Shown here piece by piece: positions 17,901 to 25,763 of a DNA stretch of 32,391 nt (position 1 is its first letter; each line of letters opens with the position of its first letter). The notes below the pieces were generated by a model that saw only the letters and a program-made list of their open reading frames with translations, did no database searches and had not been told where the DNA came from. The DNA comes from Planctomycetota bacterium (GTDB taxonomy: Bacteria > Planctomycetota > UBA1135 > UBA2386). The stretch covers positions 91,953-124,343 of the forward strand of contig NYVR01000003.1 in the NCBI GenBank assembly GCA_002684655.1. Reading direction: 5' to 3'. The position numbers and the translations under genes are program-made.

Positions 17901-18940
17901 TTGATTTGGTCGTCGACGAAGCGGACCTTCTCCTCCAGCGGCTCCGTCGGCAGGTAGCCGTGGAAGACGAAGCGATAGTGCGCCGTACCGATCGCCGATT
18001 CGACGACCCCGCTTTCGACGTCGATTCGCTGCTCCTCAAGGAGGTCGCCGGCGACGTGCTCGCGGACGAGCTGGTCATAAGGGACGTCCTGGTTGAACGC
18101 GCGGATCAGATAGTCGCGGTATTGATGCGAGTACGGCACCGAGGGGTCGCCTTCCGAGCCGTGCGAGTCGGCGTAACGGACGACGTCCATCCAGTGTCTC
18201 GCCCAGTGCTCGCCGTAAGATGGCGACGCGAGGAGCGCGTCGACGGCGCGCTCAAAGCCGCCGGGGTCGTCGTCTCGCTCGAACGCAGCGAGCTGTTCGA
18301 GCGACGGCGGCAAGCCGGTGAGCGCGTAGTGCAGTCGGCGCAGCAGCACGCGTCGCGACGCGCGCGGCGCCCGGCTAAGGTTGCGCTCACGCTGCGCGGC
18401 GGCGATGAACCGGTCGACCGGGTGCGTCGACCACTCTTCGCTGGCCGGCGGCTCGTGGTGGCGCACAGGTTGGAGGCTCCACCACGCGCGCCGTTGGGCT
18501 AGCTTCGCGGGCCACGCGGTCTGACCAGCGAGCTCGTCAGCAGTCGGCGGTTGGTCTCGCGGGTCGAAGGCGCCGTCACGTATCCAGCGCTCGAAGTCCG
18601 CGATCACCTCGTCGCTCAGCTTGGCGCCGTCCTCGGGCATCTCCAGCCCGTCGATCTCGTGCCGCATCACCATCAGCAGCACGCTCTGTTCGGGGTCGCC
18701 CGGCGTGACAACGCGCCCTTCGGTAGCCTCGGCGCGGATGCCTTCGCGGTGGTCTAGCACGACGTCGCCGAGCTGTTCCCCGTGCGTGCTGTGACACTCG
18801 TAGCAGCTGCTCGCGAGCACGGGCCGGATCCGTTGCTCGAAGAATTCGAGCTGCGCGTTTCGCTCAGGCGACTGGCCGACGAGGCCGGTCGTCACGGTGA
18901 CGGCGGCCGCGAGTGCTCGTTTGGCATGAGAGCGCAGCAT
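14918..18940 (-). CDS. Secreted PSCyt1-DUF1549-DUF1553 protein with inserted LamG domain
   Basis: A 1340-residue exported protein (signal at residues 1-23). PSCyt1 heme site: SCYECH (Cys46, Cys49, His50), with a possible axial Met in LEMPEDG near residue 101. DUF1549 covers about 175-385 ([37 protein letters not shown]) and ends in a second Cxx[13 protein letters not shown] (Cys360, Cys363, His364). A beta-rich middle (about 500-660) resembles a carbohydrate-binding sandwich. DUF1553 starts near 790 ([20 protein letters not shown]) and includes [14 protein letters not shown] LamG/concanavalin-like domain (about 1077-1275) splits it from its usual last helix ([18 protein letters not shown]). 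The family is thought to bind or oxidise polysaccharides, but its role is unproven. Confidence 0.93.
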   Translation of the reverse strand: MLRSHAKRALAAAVTVTTGLVGQSPERNAQLEFFEQRIRPVLASSCYECHSTHGEQLGDVVLDHREGIRAEATEGRVVTPGDPEQSVLLMVMRHEIDGLEMPEDGAKLSDEVIADFERWIRDGAFDPRDQPPTADELAGQTAWPAKLAQRRAWWSLQPVRHHEPPASEEWSTHPVDRFIAAAQRERNLSRAPRASRRVLLRRLHYALTGLPPSLEQLAAFERDDDPGGFERAVDALLASPSYGEHWARHWMDVVRYADSHGSEGDPSVPYSHQYRDYLIRAFNQDVPYDQLVREHVAGDLLEEQRIDVESGVVESAIGTAHYRFVFHGYLPTEPLEEKVRFVDDQINVLGKAFLGQTISCARCHDHKFDAISQADYYALYGVLSSCRPGILDVNTAARQSEQVHPIRALKRELRGRVAAAWREHVAAQLSTLLQDFGRDVEADHPAWLLREIDRAIEQRPTDGDEAAAFTAALRKVLDSQGLRGASRHPSPESHRIRPDDPNGYYFYGNGLARGVTPAGAFAVARMDDQVLQGVYPAGAYTHLDTPLHRGVMHSRRFQVGAGQVAWALVLGKSSHLRFVVQDYPRSGLTFQRVNLDHDEWRWRRVDLSYWSGEQAHVELTTSKDAPVEAGGPEDGFFGLRDVRIQPASAPAPRVEPDLYGMVAVVRDAKPQPRDRRGLVTIMAQRVAAAADRWAAGECDDQDALLLDACIRHEMLPNKPDQIAGARALVEEIRDRGDQVPTPTRIAGLIEADATDHALFERGDPSLPAQTVPRRFLEVLGGARYDGAQSGRRALAEDIASATNPLTARVMVNRVWHHLFGRGIVATPDNFGQLGAAPTHPELLDHLAARFVAEGWSVKRLIRYLVTSKSWQLASTPPTGAAEDDPEGVWLTRAPVRRLTAESLRDSLFAVAGALDDRRFGPPFGANTNTARRSVYVRTKRNNLDHLLAAFDAPTPFAPVGARLVTNVPAQSLTLLNDPLIWELAERWAAATSGLRDRGARATSMFEAATGRAPTATERGRLLAYVDAAAAAERARADEVAAVDAAVAEVQDHIEALIAPARASLLQASDALTGPAPTASWDFQVGLQDQVGTLHGALRGTAHLDDEGLVLDGGGWMATAPLRRPLIAKTLEAWVKLDDLDQRGGGVLTVQDLRGDVFDGIVYAERQRARWIAGSDHFRRTEDVDGGDERADDDQPLHVAVVYEADGTVTIFRGGRPYGRSYRTSVARFERDDAQVLVGLRHGNSADGRALRGKVLAARLYDRALSADEILASASGKPFVSRERVLATLSDAARGEVQRLDAQLDEVSERRARLDAEDIERGAWTLLAHAIFNLKEFRFLR

Positions 18941-18951
18941 GGGGTTGTCCT

Positions 18952-18957
18952 AGGATA
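18952..18957 (-). promoter_or_regulatory. -10-like box TATCCT, 11 nt before the ATG of the DUF1549/1553 gene
   Basis: TAnnnT hexamer on the minus strand. A transcript starting a helix turn downstream would begin within a few nucleotides of the start codon. Confidence 0.45.
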
Positions 18958-19019
18958 CCGGTCGCAGCGGCCGTGTGTGAGACGGACGATGGATCGTGCG
19001 GTCGAGCGCGTTGCGCATG

Positions 19020-19025
19020 AGGAGG
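19020..19025 (+). promoter_or_regulatory. Shine-Dalgarno AGGAGG for the GH-like propeller gene
   Basis: A perfect AGGAGG lies 4 nt before GTG 19030 and 7 nt before the in-frame TTG 19033. Either non-ATG codon could be the true start; the spacing slightly favours TTG. Confidence 0.65.
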
Positions 19026-19029
19026 CCGC

Positions 19030-20556
19030 GTGTTGACGCAGGCGGGCCGCGCGGGGATCGTCGGTGTAACAGGCAGGTCTCCGTTGAAGACGCTCACCTT
19101 GTTCCTAGCTTGCGGGCTGGTCGGTCCGATGACGGCGCAGAGCGCGAACCCCGTCGTCGACATCGGTGACCGCCGCGAGTTGTTCGTCGATCGGGCGCTG
19201 ATCGATCAGCTAGATGGGGTGCGGTTAGAGCTGGCGCGGCCGCGCGACGCGGGTTCGGTCTTCACGTTCGATCGAACCTGGGAGGGGCCCTTCTGCGGCT
19301 ACGCGACCGTGATCCGCGACGGTCAACGTCTCCTGCTCTACTACCGCGGCCTGCCGACAGCCGGCGGCGACGGCACCGACCTAGAGCGTACGTGCGTCGC
19401 GATCTGCGAGCGCGGTCACCGCTTCGTGCGCCCGTCCCTGTCGAAGTACGAGGTCGCAGGCGCGGAGCGCAACAACGTCGTGCTGGCAGGTGAAGCGCCC
19501 GTAAGCCACAACTTCAGCCCTTTCCTCGACGCTCGCGTCGCGGCCGGCTCGCCGCACCGCTTCAAGGCGCTCGGCGGCAACGAGAAGTCTGGACTGCTCG
19601 CGTACACGTCGCCGGACGGGCTCGTTTGGCGGCGGCTGCAAGACGAACCGGTGCTCGCCGGAGCCGAGTTCGACTCCCAGAACGTCGCGTTCTGGTCCGA
19701 GCACGAACAATGCTACGTCTGCTACCTGCGCACATGGACCGGCGAGGGTTACGCAGGGATCCGCACGGTCAGCCGTGCCACCTCAGAGGATTTCGTGAGC
19801 TGGTCGAAGCCGGTAGAGATGACGTTCGGAGACGGCGGCGGCGCTGAAGAGCACCTCTACACGAACCAGACGCACCCGTATATGCGCGCGCCGCACATCT
19901 ATGTCGCGGTGGCGGCGCGCTTCATGCCCGGACGGCAGGTCCTCTCAGCGGCCGATGCCGGTCGCCTCGGCGTCAACCCCCGTTACTTCCGAGATTGTTC
20001 CGACGCTGTCCTGCTGACCTCGCGCGGCGGTAACCGCTACGACCGCACGTTCCGCGAGGCGTTCCTAAGGCCAGCGGTGGGTTTGCAGAACTGGGTGTCG
20101 CGCTCGAACTATCCGGCGTTGAACGTCGTGCAGACGGGGCCGGCGGAGATGTCTCTTTACGTCAACCAGAACTACGCACAGCCGACCGCTGAGCTGCGTC
20201 GATATGTGTTGCGGCTGGACGGCTTCGCATCGCTACGCGCCGGGTTTGGCGGTGGGACAGCGCGCACGAGGAAGCTGCGTTTCTCGGGGACGGAGCTACA
20301 GCTCAACTTCGCGACGTCCGCCGCTGGAAGCGTGCGCGCAGCGATCTGTGACGAGGACGGACGCGTCGTTCCAGGCTTCGGCCTCGAGGACTGTGTGCCG
20401 TTGATCGGAAACGAGATCGCGCGACGGGTCGTGTGGCGGCGAGACGGTGGCGCCGTCAGCGGTGACGTCTCCGCTTTGCGTGGTCGAGCGGTGCGGCTGC
20501 TGCTCGGGATCGTCGACGCGGACGTGTTCGCGATGCAATTTACTCGTTCGCGTTGA
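19030..20556 (+). CDS. Secreted GH43/GH32-like five-bladed propeller protein
   Basis: A 508-residue exported protein. The signal peptide core is LKTLTLFLACGLVGPMTAQ, about residues 19-37. The mature part begins IGDRRELFVDRALID, a pattern I associate with planctomycete secreted propeller proteins related to GH43/GH32 glycosidases. Propeller-type repeats follow: GYATVIRDGQRLLLYYRG, HNFSPFLDAR, LLAYTSPDGLVWRRL, QNVAFWSEHEQCYVCYLR, then a beta-sandwich-like tail (LQLNFATSAAGSVRAAICD). Catalytic acids cannot be assigned safely. A secreted carbohydrate-active enzyme is the best guess. It diverges from the DUF1549/DUF1553-DUF1501 pair, which suggests a shared polysaccharide target. Confidence 0.72.
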   Translation: MLTQAGRAGIVGVTGRSPLKTLTLFLACGLVGPMTAQSANPVVDIGDRRELFVDRALIDQLDGVRLELARPRDAGSVFTFDRTWEGPFCGYATVIRDGQRLLLYYRGLPTAGGDGTDLERTCVAICERGHRFVRPSLSKYEVAGAERNNVVLAGEAPVSHNFSPFLDARVAAGSPHRFKALGGNEKSGLLAYTSPDGLVWRRLQDEPVLAGAEFDSQNVAFWSEHEQCYVCYLRTWTGEGYAGIRTVSRATSEDFVSWSKPVEMTFGDGGGAEEHLYTNQTHPYMRAPHIYVAVAARFMPGRQVLSAADAGRLGVNPRYFRDCSDAVLLTSRGGNRYDRTFREAFLRPAVGLQNWVSRSNYPALNVVQTGPAEMSLYVNQNYAQPTAELRRYVLRLDGFASLRAGFGGGTARTRKLRFSGTELQLNFATSAAGSVRAAICDEDGRVVPGFGLEDCVPLIGNEIARRVVWRRDGGAVSGDVSALRGRAVRLLLGIVDADVFAMQFTRSR

Positions 20557-20786
20557 GTGGTGGACTAGACGGTTTCGCAGCTCGCGCTCATCGTGCACGC
20601 GTGGGGCTTTACGGTTAACCGCGCGCCTAAGGCTGCGCCTAGTGCGCGACGTGTCATGGGTGAAGAGCCCGATCGATCCGTTCATCATCTCGCGCTGCGA
20701 GAGCGTGGCCGCAGCTCAGCGCGCCGGAGGCGCTCGATGATCTGACCGGCGCGCATGCCCTAAGTCTTGAGCCCGTGGATCTGTGC

Positions 20787-20792
20787 TATCTT
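20787..20792 (+). promoter_or_regulatory. -10-like box TATCTT, 11 nt before the ATG at 20804
   Basis: TAnnnT hexamer in an otherwise featureless 247-bp gap (20557-20803). TTGAGC at 20767-20772 is present but only 14 nt upstream, short for a -35 element. Confidence 0.4.
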
Positions 20793-20803
20793 CTGCCGCT
20801 GCG

Positions 20804-21289
20804 ATGATCTCGCGTCTCACGTTGATGCTTCGGGTCGCAGCGTTCACTGCGATCGTCAGCGGCCTGATCGGCGGCGCGGTCTGGTTCACGGACCTCGTCG
20901 ACAGATCAGACGGCGATGACCTGCGGTGGGGCTTTTGGCACAACCCGCTCATGAACTTCACGCCGTTTCATGAGCCGTTCCTCGAGGCCTCGATGTGGGT
21001 CTTGTTCTGCTGTGCGGCGGTGATCGGGCTCGGGGGTCTGCTGCTGTCGTGCGGAGCTGGGGTCGGACGACTCCTCATCGTCGCGCAGGCGCCGGTCGCG
21101 ATCGCGACGAACAGCGCCGTCGTCGTCGCGTTCCTGTGGACATCGGCAGGCGCTGCGCATGTCTACTGGACGACGGCTGCGCTGTCGCTGCGGCTCGGTT
21201 CGATCGCGGTTGATGGCGCGCTCTGGTGGTTCTTGACGCGCGGCGAGGTTGTGCGGCGCTTCTCAGTCGCGGTCACTAGTCATGGCTGA
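20804..21289 (+). CDS. Four-span membrane protein of unknown function
   Basis: A 161-residue protein with four predicted hydrophobic segments: about residues 6-27, 56-77, 84-107 and 117-137. A polar outer loop between the first two contains WFTDLVDRSDGDDLRWGFWH. I recognise no family. The ATG at 20804 lies 11 nt after a TATCTT box and begins just before the first helix; a GTG seven codons upstream is less likely. It converges on the esterase-propeller gene with only 9 bp between stops. Confidence 0.6.
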   Translation: MISRLTLMLRVAAFTAIVSGLIGGAVWFTDLVDRSDGDDLRWGFWHNPLMNFTPFHEPFLEASMWVLFCCAAVIGLGGLLLSCGAGVGRLLIVAQAPVAIATNSAVVVAFLWTSAGAAHVYWTTAALSLRLGSIAVDGALWWFLTRGEVVRRFSVAVTSHG

Positions 21290-21309
21290 CGCGCCTGCTC
21301 AGCGCGTCA
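21287..21309. terminator. 8-bp perfect hairpin over convergent stop codons
   Basis: TGACGCGC (21287-21294) pairs perfectly with GCGCGTCA (21302-21309) around a 7-nt loop. The plus-strand stop TGA (21287-21289) forms the stem base and the minus-strand stop (21299-21301) lies in the loop. No T-tract follows. Confidence 0.5.
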
Positions 21310-23089
21310 TGCGCATCTCTGCGACGTAGACGGAGGTCTTGCCCTCGTGGCTTGAGTAGTAGGACATCAGGAGCCGGTCGCCGACTCGTACGAGGCCTGG
21401 ATAGCTCGTGTCGTCGCCCGAGGGCAGCGTCAGCAGCGGGCGCCACGAACCGTCCAGGCTGACCTCGCCGATGCTTGTCTTGGGGCCGTCACGTCGTTGC
21501 GTGCGTCCAGCAGCGAGCATGCGGCCGCTCGGCAGCACGAGCAACTCAGGGCCGCCCAGTGAGGTAGGCAGGCTCGCCCATGTCCATTCGGTGAACGGCG
21601 GCTCGGCGCGTCCGATCCGCGCCCTGCGGTCACCGCCGTCCCTGCGGAGCAGCGCGATAAGCGCGCCGTCGGGCGCGAACCTCACGGTCGCCTCGCTTGG
21701 GCGGCCGTCCTGGTCCCACTGCACGACGTGGTCAAACTTTTGGCCGTCGACGCTCTTCATCAGGTGCACCTTGCCTGCGTCGTGTTGGTAGAGCGCGCCA
21801 TACGCCGCGCCTCTCCGCCAGCAGATGCGCCAAAGCCAGTCGTCTGGCGCGGTCACCTCAGCGTCGATGATGGCGTCGACGATTGCGCCGGGTGTGTCAG
21901 CGTCCGTGTTGACGCGCGTGACCTTGCTCGTGCGGGAGACAAATTTTCGCCCCTCGTAGACAGAGCCGCCCATCAGCACGTGCAGCCCGCCCGAGGGATG
22001 GCGAGACACCTTCGGGTCGCGGAGGTCGACGCCTTCGGTGCGCAGAACGGCGGCCGTCTGCCACTTCGCGCCGTCCTCCGATTGCATGACGCGCACGCGG
22101 CCGTCTTTGCCGTAGACGTGGCCGTCACCCTCTCGGAACACCAGCACGAACCGGTCGTCGTCGATGCACATGTCGGTGAACGCCTGGTGCGGGGACGCGT
22201 CCCAGACGCGCCGCACGTCGACCAACTTCAGCGCGAGCGTCTGCGCCTTCGCCGAAGGTCGCGCGTGCCGCCTAAAGAAGCTCGCTGTGAGCGCCGCTTG
22301 CGGTCGCGGGATCCGGTGGCCTTGGTCGTGTTCGAAGACCAGGATCGGCGCTTGCGCGCTCGGATATCGAACGACGTCGCGGTTCTCTTGCAAGGGCGCA
22401 CCGGCCGCGCATCTGCGGCTCTCTTTGGCGCGCTCGATCGCGACCATCTGGCTTCGCCACTTGATGACGCGGTCCTGCGGGCTGCCGCTGTGCAGCAGCG
22501 GTATAGGCGGCAAGGGATCGTCGCCGACGTGCTGCGTCGCCGAGGCAGAAGAGGGCGCCGCAGAGGCGAGCAGGTGGCCGCGCTCCACCATCAGGACATA
22601 GCAAAAGCCGCCGCCGTTGCTGTGGCCGGTCACGTGCACGCGCCTAGGGTCGGCGCCTCGCTCGCGGACCAACTCCTCAAGCATCACGTCGAAGAACCGC
22701 AGGTCTCGGTCGGCGAGGTCTCCGCCGTCGTGTTGCCAACCCGTTCCGCGGCCTTCCTTGTCGAACAGCCCGGGCGTCGGCAGGCCTTGCGGGTAGACGA
22801 CGATCGCCTCGGGCCAGTGGCGGTGAATAGCCATGCCGCGGGTCATGCCTTCGGCGCGGCCGCCGTGGCCGTGGAACACGAAGACGACCGGCCTCGATGC
22901 GTCGCCTCGCCGACCTCGCTGCGCCCTCGGTTCGGCGATCAGCGCGCGGCGCACGTGCCCGTTGACTTCCACGTCCCACCGGCGCAGGTCTGGGTCGCGG
23001 CCGCGCCGCTGGGCGTCGACGCTATCGGCGGTTACGGCGAGCAGGACTAACGCTCCGAGCGTGCGGAGGGTCAAGAGTGAAAGCATCAT
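21299..23089 (-). CDS. Secreted CE1-type esterase fused to a BNR/sialidase-like propeller
   Basis: A 596-residue exported protein (signal about residues 1-26). Residues 40-275 are an alpha/beta hydrolase of the PHB depolymerase/feruloyl esterase (CE1, LpqC) type: VVFVFHGHGG oxyanion strand, VVYPQGL, nucleophile elbow TGHSNGGG (Ser157), acid in SPQDRVIKW (Asp206) and base in HDQGHRIP (His258), so the triad is complete. Residues 285-596 form a propeller with Asp-box-like SEDGAKW and SVDGQKF and repeated strand-turn units, as in exo-sialidases and BNR proteins. The second half may bind or cut a glycan from which the first removes acyl or feruloyl groups. The start has TATGCT 9 nt upstream. Confidence 0.82.
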   Translation of the reverse strand: MMLSLLTLRTLGALVLLAVTADSVDAQRRGRDPDLRRWDVEVNGHVRRALIAEPRAQRGRRGDASRPVVFVFHGHGGRAEGMTRGMAIHRHWPEAIVVYPQGLPTPGLFDKEGRGTGWQHDGGDLADRDLRFFDVMLEELVRERGADPRRVHVTGHSNGGGFCYVLMVERGHLLASAAPSSASATQHVGDDPLPPIPLLHSGSPQDRVIKWRSQMVAIERAKESRRCAAGAPLQENRDVVRYPSAQAPILVFEHDQGHRIPRPQAALTASFFRRHARPSAKAQTLALKLVDVRRVWDASPHQAFTDMCIDDDRFVLVFREGDGHVYGKDGRVRVMQSEDGAKWQTAAVLRTEGVDLRDPKVSRHPSGGLHVLMGGSVYEGRKFVSRTSKVTRVNTDADTPGAIVDAIIDAEVTAPDDWLWRICWRRGAAYGALYQHDAGKVHLMKSVDGQKFDHVVQWDQDGRPSEATVRFAPDGALIALLRRDGGDRRARIGRAEPPFTEWTWASLPTSLGGPELLVLPSGRMLAAGRTQRRDGPKTSIGEVSLDGSWRPLLTLPSGDDTSYPGLVRVGDRLLMSYYSSHEGKTSVYVAEMRMTR

Positions 23090-23098
23090 CTGCGCGTC

Positions 23099-23104
23099 AG
23101 CATA
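23099..23104 (-). promoter_or_regulatory. -10-like box TATGCT, 9 nt before the ATG of the esterase-propeller gene
   Basis: TAnnnT hexamer on the minus strand; implies a leader of a few nucleotides at most. No Shine-Dalgarno is visible. Confidence 0.45.
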
Positions 23105-23182
23105 CGACCCAGGCCGTGTCTGATTCGGGCAGCATCAGCTGACGACATGCTCCACAGCGGTGAGCCCGAGCCTGACAGGGGA

Positions 23183-23188
23183 TATAGT
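23183..23188 (+). promoter_or_regulatory. -10-like box TATAGT, 6 nt before the ATG at 23195
   Basis: Good -10 match. GTGAGC at 23160-23165 lies 17 nt upstream and could be a weak -35. A transcription start about 7 nt after the box would fall on the start codon, giving a leaderless mRNA. Confidence 0.5.
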
Positions 23189-23194
23189 CATGGC

Positions 23195-24388
23195 ATGACG
23201 CGGACTCTGCTCGTCGCCCTTGGATCCCTGGCGCTGCAGCTTTCGTCTGCGGCGCAAGAGTCGGGCTACCGGGACCTAACGTTTCCGAACACCACCGGGC
23301 AAGGCTCCAGCACGCTCTCAGCTCGCGTCTACTACCCGGCGACCGCGGCGGGCGCGAACACGCCTATGATTACGCCGCCTGTCGGGGGTTATCCGGTCGT
23401 CGTCTATCTCCACGGCTGGACCCAGACGGGCGCGAGCTACTCAAAGCTCGGCCGTTACCTCTCGCGTAAGGGCTACGTCGCGGTGCTCAACAACACGGCG
23501 CAGTTCAGCTTCAGCACGCAAGCCGCCGACGGTAAGGCCTACTTCGGCGCGTTGACGGCCGCAAACGCGCAGGCCGGCAACTTCCTCGAGGGGGCTTTGG
23601 ACATGTCGCGCGTCGGCCTGAGCGGCCACTCCGCAGGCGGCGGGAACACCGTCACGGTATTAGCGGACAACCCGGGTTACCGCTGCGGCGTCGTGTTCGC
23701 GCCGATCGACCCAGGTGCGAATACGACCGGGCAAGTGGACGTGCCGCTCGCCGTCATCCACGGCGAAGGCGACCTCGTGCTGCTATGGCAACTGACCGGC
23801 CTCAACGTCTACAACGAGGCGACGAACATACGCGGCCTGCGGACCTTCTATCGGATGACCTTCGGCTGTGGGCACAACAACCTAGTTGGGTTGTTCCACA
23901 TCACGTCGACCGATCAAGAGGTATGGCAGGTGTCCAAGCGCGTAATGCGTGGCTTCTTCGATCACTACCTCGGCGTCGATCAGCGCGGCTTGGACGCGGT
24001 CATCGGCGCCAGCGGCCGCGCAGAACCGCGCTTGTCGCAGCTCTACTTATCTGTTGAGACGCCGACGCTTTGGACCGCTGGTGACGCGCAGCTTGGCCAG
24101 ACGATCACCCTGCACGTCGCCTCTGAGCCGGGGCCCGTGGTGCTCGCGGCGTCCGGCGGTCTGGCAGGGCCGCTGCCGACGCCGTTCGGCGAGCTGCTCT
24201 TGGATCCGTCAGCATTGCTGACCAGCTGGATCAGCCAGGTCGGCGCGGATCGCTATTCGACTACGCCGCTGTCGATCCCGTCGGCCCCGTCGTTGGTCGG
24301 TTTCCCGCTCGCGCTGCAGGCGCTGGGTGTGGGCACCGGGGCGGGCACCGCTCTGTCGGGGTCGGTGGTCGTGACGGTGCAGCCCTGA
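23195..24388 (+). CDS. Secreted alpha/beta hydrolase with C-terminal sorting-like module
   Basis: A 397-residue exported protein (signal peptide about residues 1-20, ending SSAAQ). The hydrolase domain (about 25-290) has YPVVVYLHGWTQTG, nucleophile elbow GLSGHSAGGG (Ser146), acid in IHGEGDLVL (Asp193) and base in GCGHNNL (His227). It resembles dienelactone-hydrolase, cutinase and PETase-like lipases; the substrate cannot be told. The last 95 or so residues repeat the C-terminal module of the protein at 1268-2395 (GELLLDPSA, FPLALQALGVGTG, LSGSVVVTV). The ATG at 23195 sits at the signal peptide and 6 nt after TATAGT; the frame is open to 23147 but the extra residues are not signal-like. Confidence 0.8.
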   Translation: MTRTLLVALGSLALQLSSAAQESGYRDLTFPNTTGQGSSTLSARVYYPATAAGANTPMITPPVGGYPVVVYLHGWTQTGASYSKLGRYLSRKGYVAVLNNTAQFSFSTQAADGKAYFGALTAANAQAGNFLEGALDMSRVGLSGHSAGGGNTVTVLADNPGYRCGVVFAPIDPGANTTGQVDVPLAVIHGEGDLVLLWQLTGLNVYNEATNIRGLRTFYRMTFGCGHNNLVGLFHITSTDQEVWQVSKRVMRGFFDHYLGVDQRGLDAVIGASGRAEPRLSQLYLSVETPTLWTAGDAQLGQTITLHVASEPGPVVLAASGGLAGPLPTPFGELLLDPSALLTSWISQVGADRYSTTPLSIPSAPSLVGFPLALQALGVGTGAGTALSGSVVVTVQP

Positions 24389-24417
24389 GCGTCTGCGAGG
24401 GAAGACGGCGTGATCGC

Positions 24418-24435
24418 GCCGCCTGGCAAGGCAGC
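24418..24435. terminator. Weak hairpin between convergent genes
   Basis: GCCGCCT (24418-24424) and AGGCAGC (24429-24435) pair around a GGCA loop with one mismatch on the plus strand, or a G-U pair on the minus strand. It lies between the stops of the alpha/beta hydrolase and the SRPBCC gene. Confidence 0.3.
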
Positions 24436-24447
24436 CACGGTGTCTCG

Positions 24448-24987
24448 TCAGCGTGAGCGCGCGGCTTTGCGGGCGCGCTGGGCGAGGCCGCGTCGAATGC
24501 TCCAGCCGAAAAGCCGCCAAAAAAAGCGGTTGCCGAGCGTCCACAGCCGGCGGATCCATGATCGGCAATGGCTGTCCAGGCAGACGCGCACGACGGTGCG
24601 GTCCGCGGCTGGGGCGTCGAGCCAGAACTGCAGCCGTGTGGGGCGGATCCACCGCATCGCAAGCACGTAGGCGCCGTAGTGATATCGAAGGTCCCGGTAG
24701 TCGGGCTGCCGCACCTCGCCGATCTCTCCACAGCAGTGGAGCAAGGGCCCGGTGTGCGTGTTTTGCACGCCGGGCTCGAAGCCGCCGCCGACGAACTCGA
24801 CGAAGTAGGGCCAGGGCTGCCCTTTGATGAACGTGTCGGGGTCGTTGAGCCACGCCCAGACATCGTCGCGGGTGGCGTCAATCTCGTAGCTTCGCTCGAA
24901 CCTGTGGGGGACGAAGCCCGCCGCGATCGTTGGTTCTTTAGGTGCCTGCACGCTGCGTGTTCGCTGGGGGGCCGCGAGAAGTTTCAT
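24448..24987 (-). CDS. SRPBCC-fold protein
   Basis: A 179-residue protein without signal peptide. HRFERSYEIDATRDDVWAWL (residues 28-47) is the first strand and helix of the SRPBCC (START/polyketide cyclase/Bet v1) fold, whose members bind hydrophobic ligands in a large pocket. Later strands (GEIGEVRQPDYRDLRYHY, RLQFWLDAPAADRTVVRVCL) fit. The C-terminus is very basic and aromatic (RRLWTLGNRFFWRLFGWSI, then RRGLAQRARKAARSR), suggesting membrane or nucleic-acid contact. Ligand unknown. It starts 42 bp after the lipoprotein gene at 25030-25644 on the same strand, so the two may be co-transcribed. Confidence 0.72.
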   Translation of the reverse strand: MKLLAAPQRTRSVQAPKEPTIAAGFVPHRFERSYEIDATRDDVWAWLNDPDTFIKGQPWPYFVEFVGGGFEPGVQNTHTGPLLHCCGEIGEVRQPDYRDLRYHYGAYVLAMRWIRPTRLQFWLDAPAADRTVVRVCLDSHCRSWIRRLWTLGNRFFWRLFGWSIRRGLAQRARKAARSR

Positions 24988-25029
24988 TCAGCGCGCGGCT
25001 CCGCGGTGTCTAGCCCGTTTAGCGCGGGG

Positions 25030-25644
25030 TTATTCGCCCGCGACGTCTACCCAGATCTTGTTTTGCAGGCGCCAGCCGTCGCTCTCCTTCACCCAGGTGA
25101 GGTGCGTCTCGTAGTTGTGCGCTCCGCCCGGCGCTACCGACTCAGGGAGGCCTTCGTGGACGTCATGGATGACCGTGATGTAGACCGACTCTCCGGCGGG
25201 GTAGTGGCGCAGCACCTCTACGATTCGCAGGTTCGGTTTGTGGCGCGCAAACGGCACCCAGCCGTCTGACAAGTCCTTGGGCACGATGTCCATCGGGCTC
25301 GGCTCATCGCCCTTCGCCGCCTCGTGCATCATGTGTACGAGCGATAAGACGACTGCAAAGTTCATGTCCATCACCATCGGCGGTGTCTCGCCGTTGGCTG
25401 GCATCGAATAAGACATCCGGAACGAGTCTGCGCAGAGTCGACCGAGCAGCTGATCACTCTCTTCGGGGTCGAGTGTTCCCTCGAACGAGAAGACCTTTGC
25501 GTAGCGGCCGAGCTGTTCGGTGATCTCGTCCGGGACGGGCGCGGCAGCGACGTTCGGACCCTCATTAACGCACGAGCTCAGGGCGATCGTCGAGACCAGA
25601 GACAGAGAGAGGACGAGTGGCGCGTGGAGGAAACGTTGCATCAT
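25030..25644 (-). CDS. Lipoprotein of unknown function, possibly NTF2-like
   Basis: A 204-residue lipoprotein: signal with lipobox ALSSC (Cys25). The mature part has an acidic N-terminal half and ends in strands NYETHLTWVKESDGWRLQNK, which resembles the last strands of NTF2/SnoaL-like domains; this is tentative. No catalytic residues can be named. The ATG at 25644 has AGAGG at 25654-25658, 9 nt upstream. It probably precedes the SRPBCC gene in an operon. Confidence 0.7.
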   Translation of the reverse strand: MMQRFLHAPLVLSLSLVSTIALSSCVNEGPNVAAAPVPDEITEQLGRYAKVFSFEGTLDPEESDQLLGRLCADSFRMSYSMPANGETPPMVMDMNFAVVLSLVHMMHEAAKGDEPSPMDIVPKDLSDGWVPFARHKPNLRIVEVLRHYPAGESVYITVIHDVHEGLPESVAPGGAHNYETHLTWVKESDGWRLQNKIWVDVAGE

Positions 25645-25763
25645 CGGACGATACCTCTTGTCGGGGTATGTGCCACGTAGCTTCGTGTCACCGCCTCGCG
25701 CCGCGGCGGCAGTGACGTTGATCGTCGGCTTCGACGCTCCAGAGTTCGCGACGTTCGCCGAAT

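Noticed and set aside
17729-18502. A 257-codon open frame antisense to the DUF1549 domain
   Set aside because: It mirrors the third-position GC bias of the real gene; no family features and no start signals.
21728-23050. A 440-codon plus-strand open frame antisense to the esterase-propeller gene
   Set aside because: Its product is Arg/Val/Asp/Ala-rich with no motif. The opposite strand has a signal peptide, a complete catalytic triad and Asp-boxes. It is a high-GC shadow frame.
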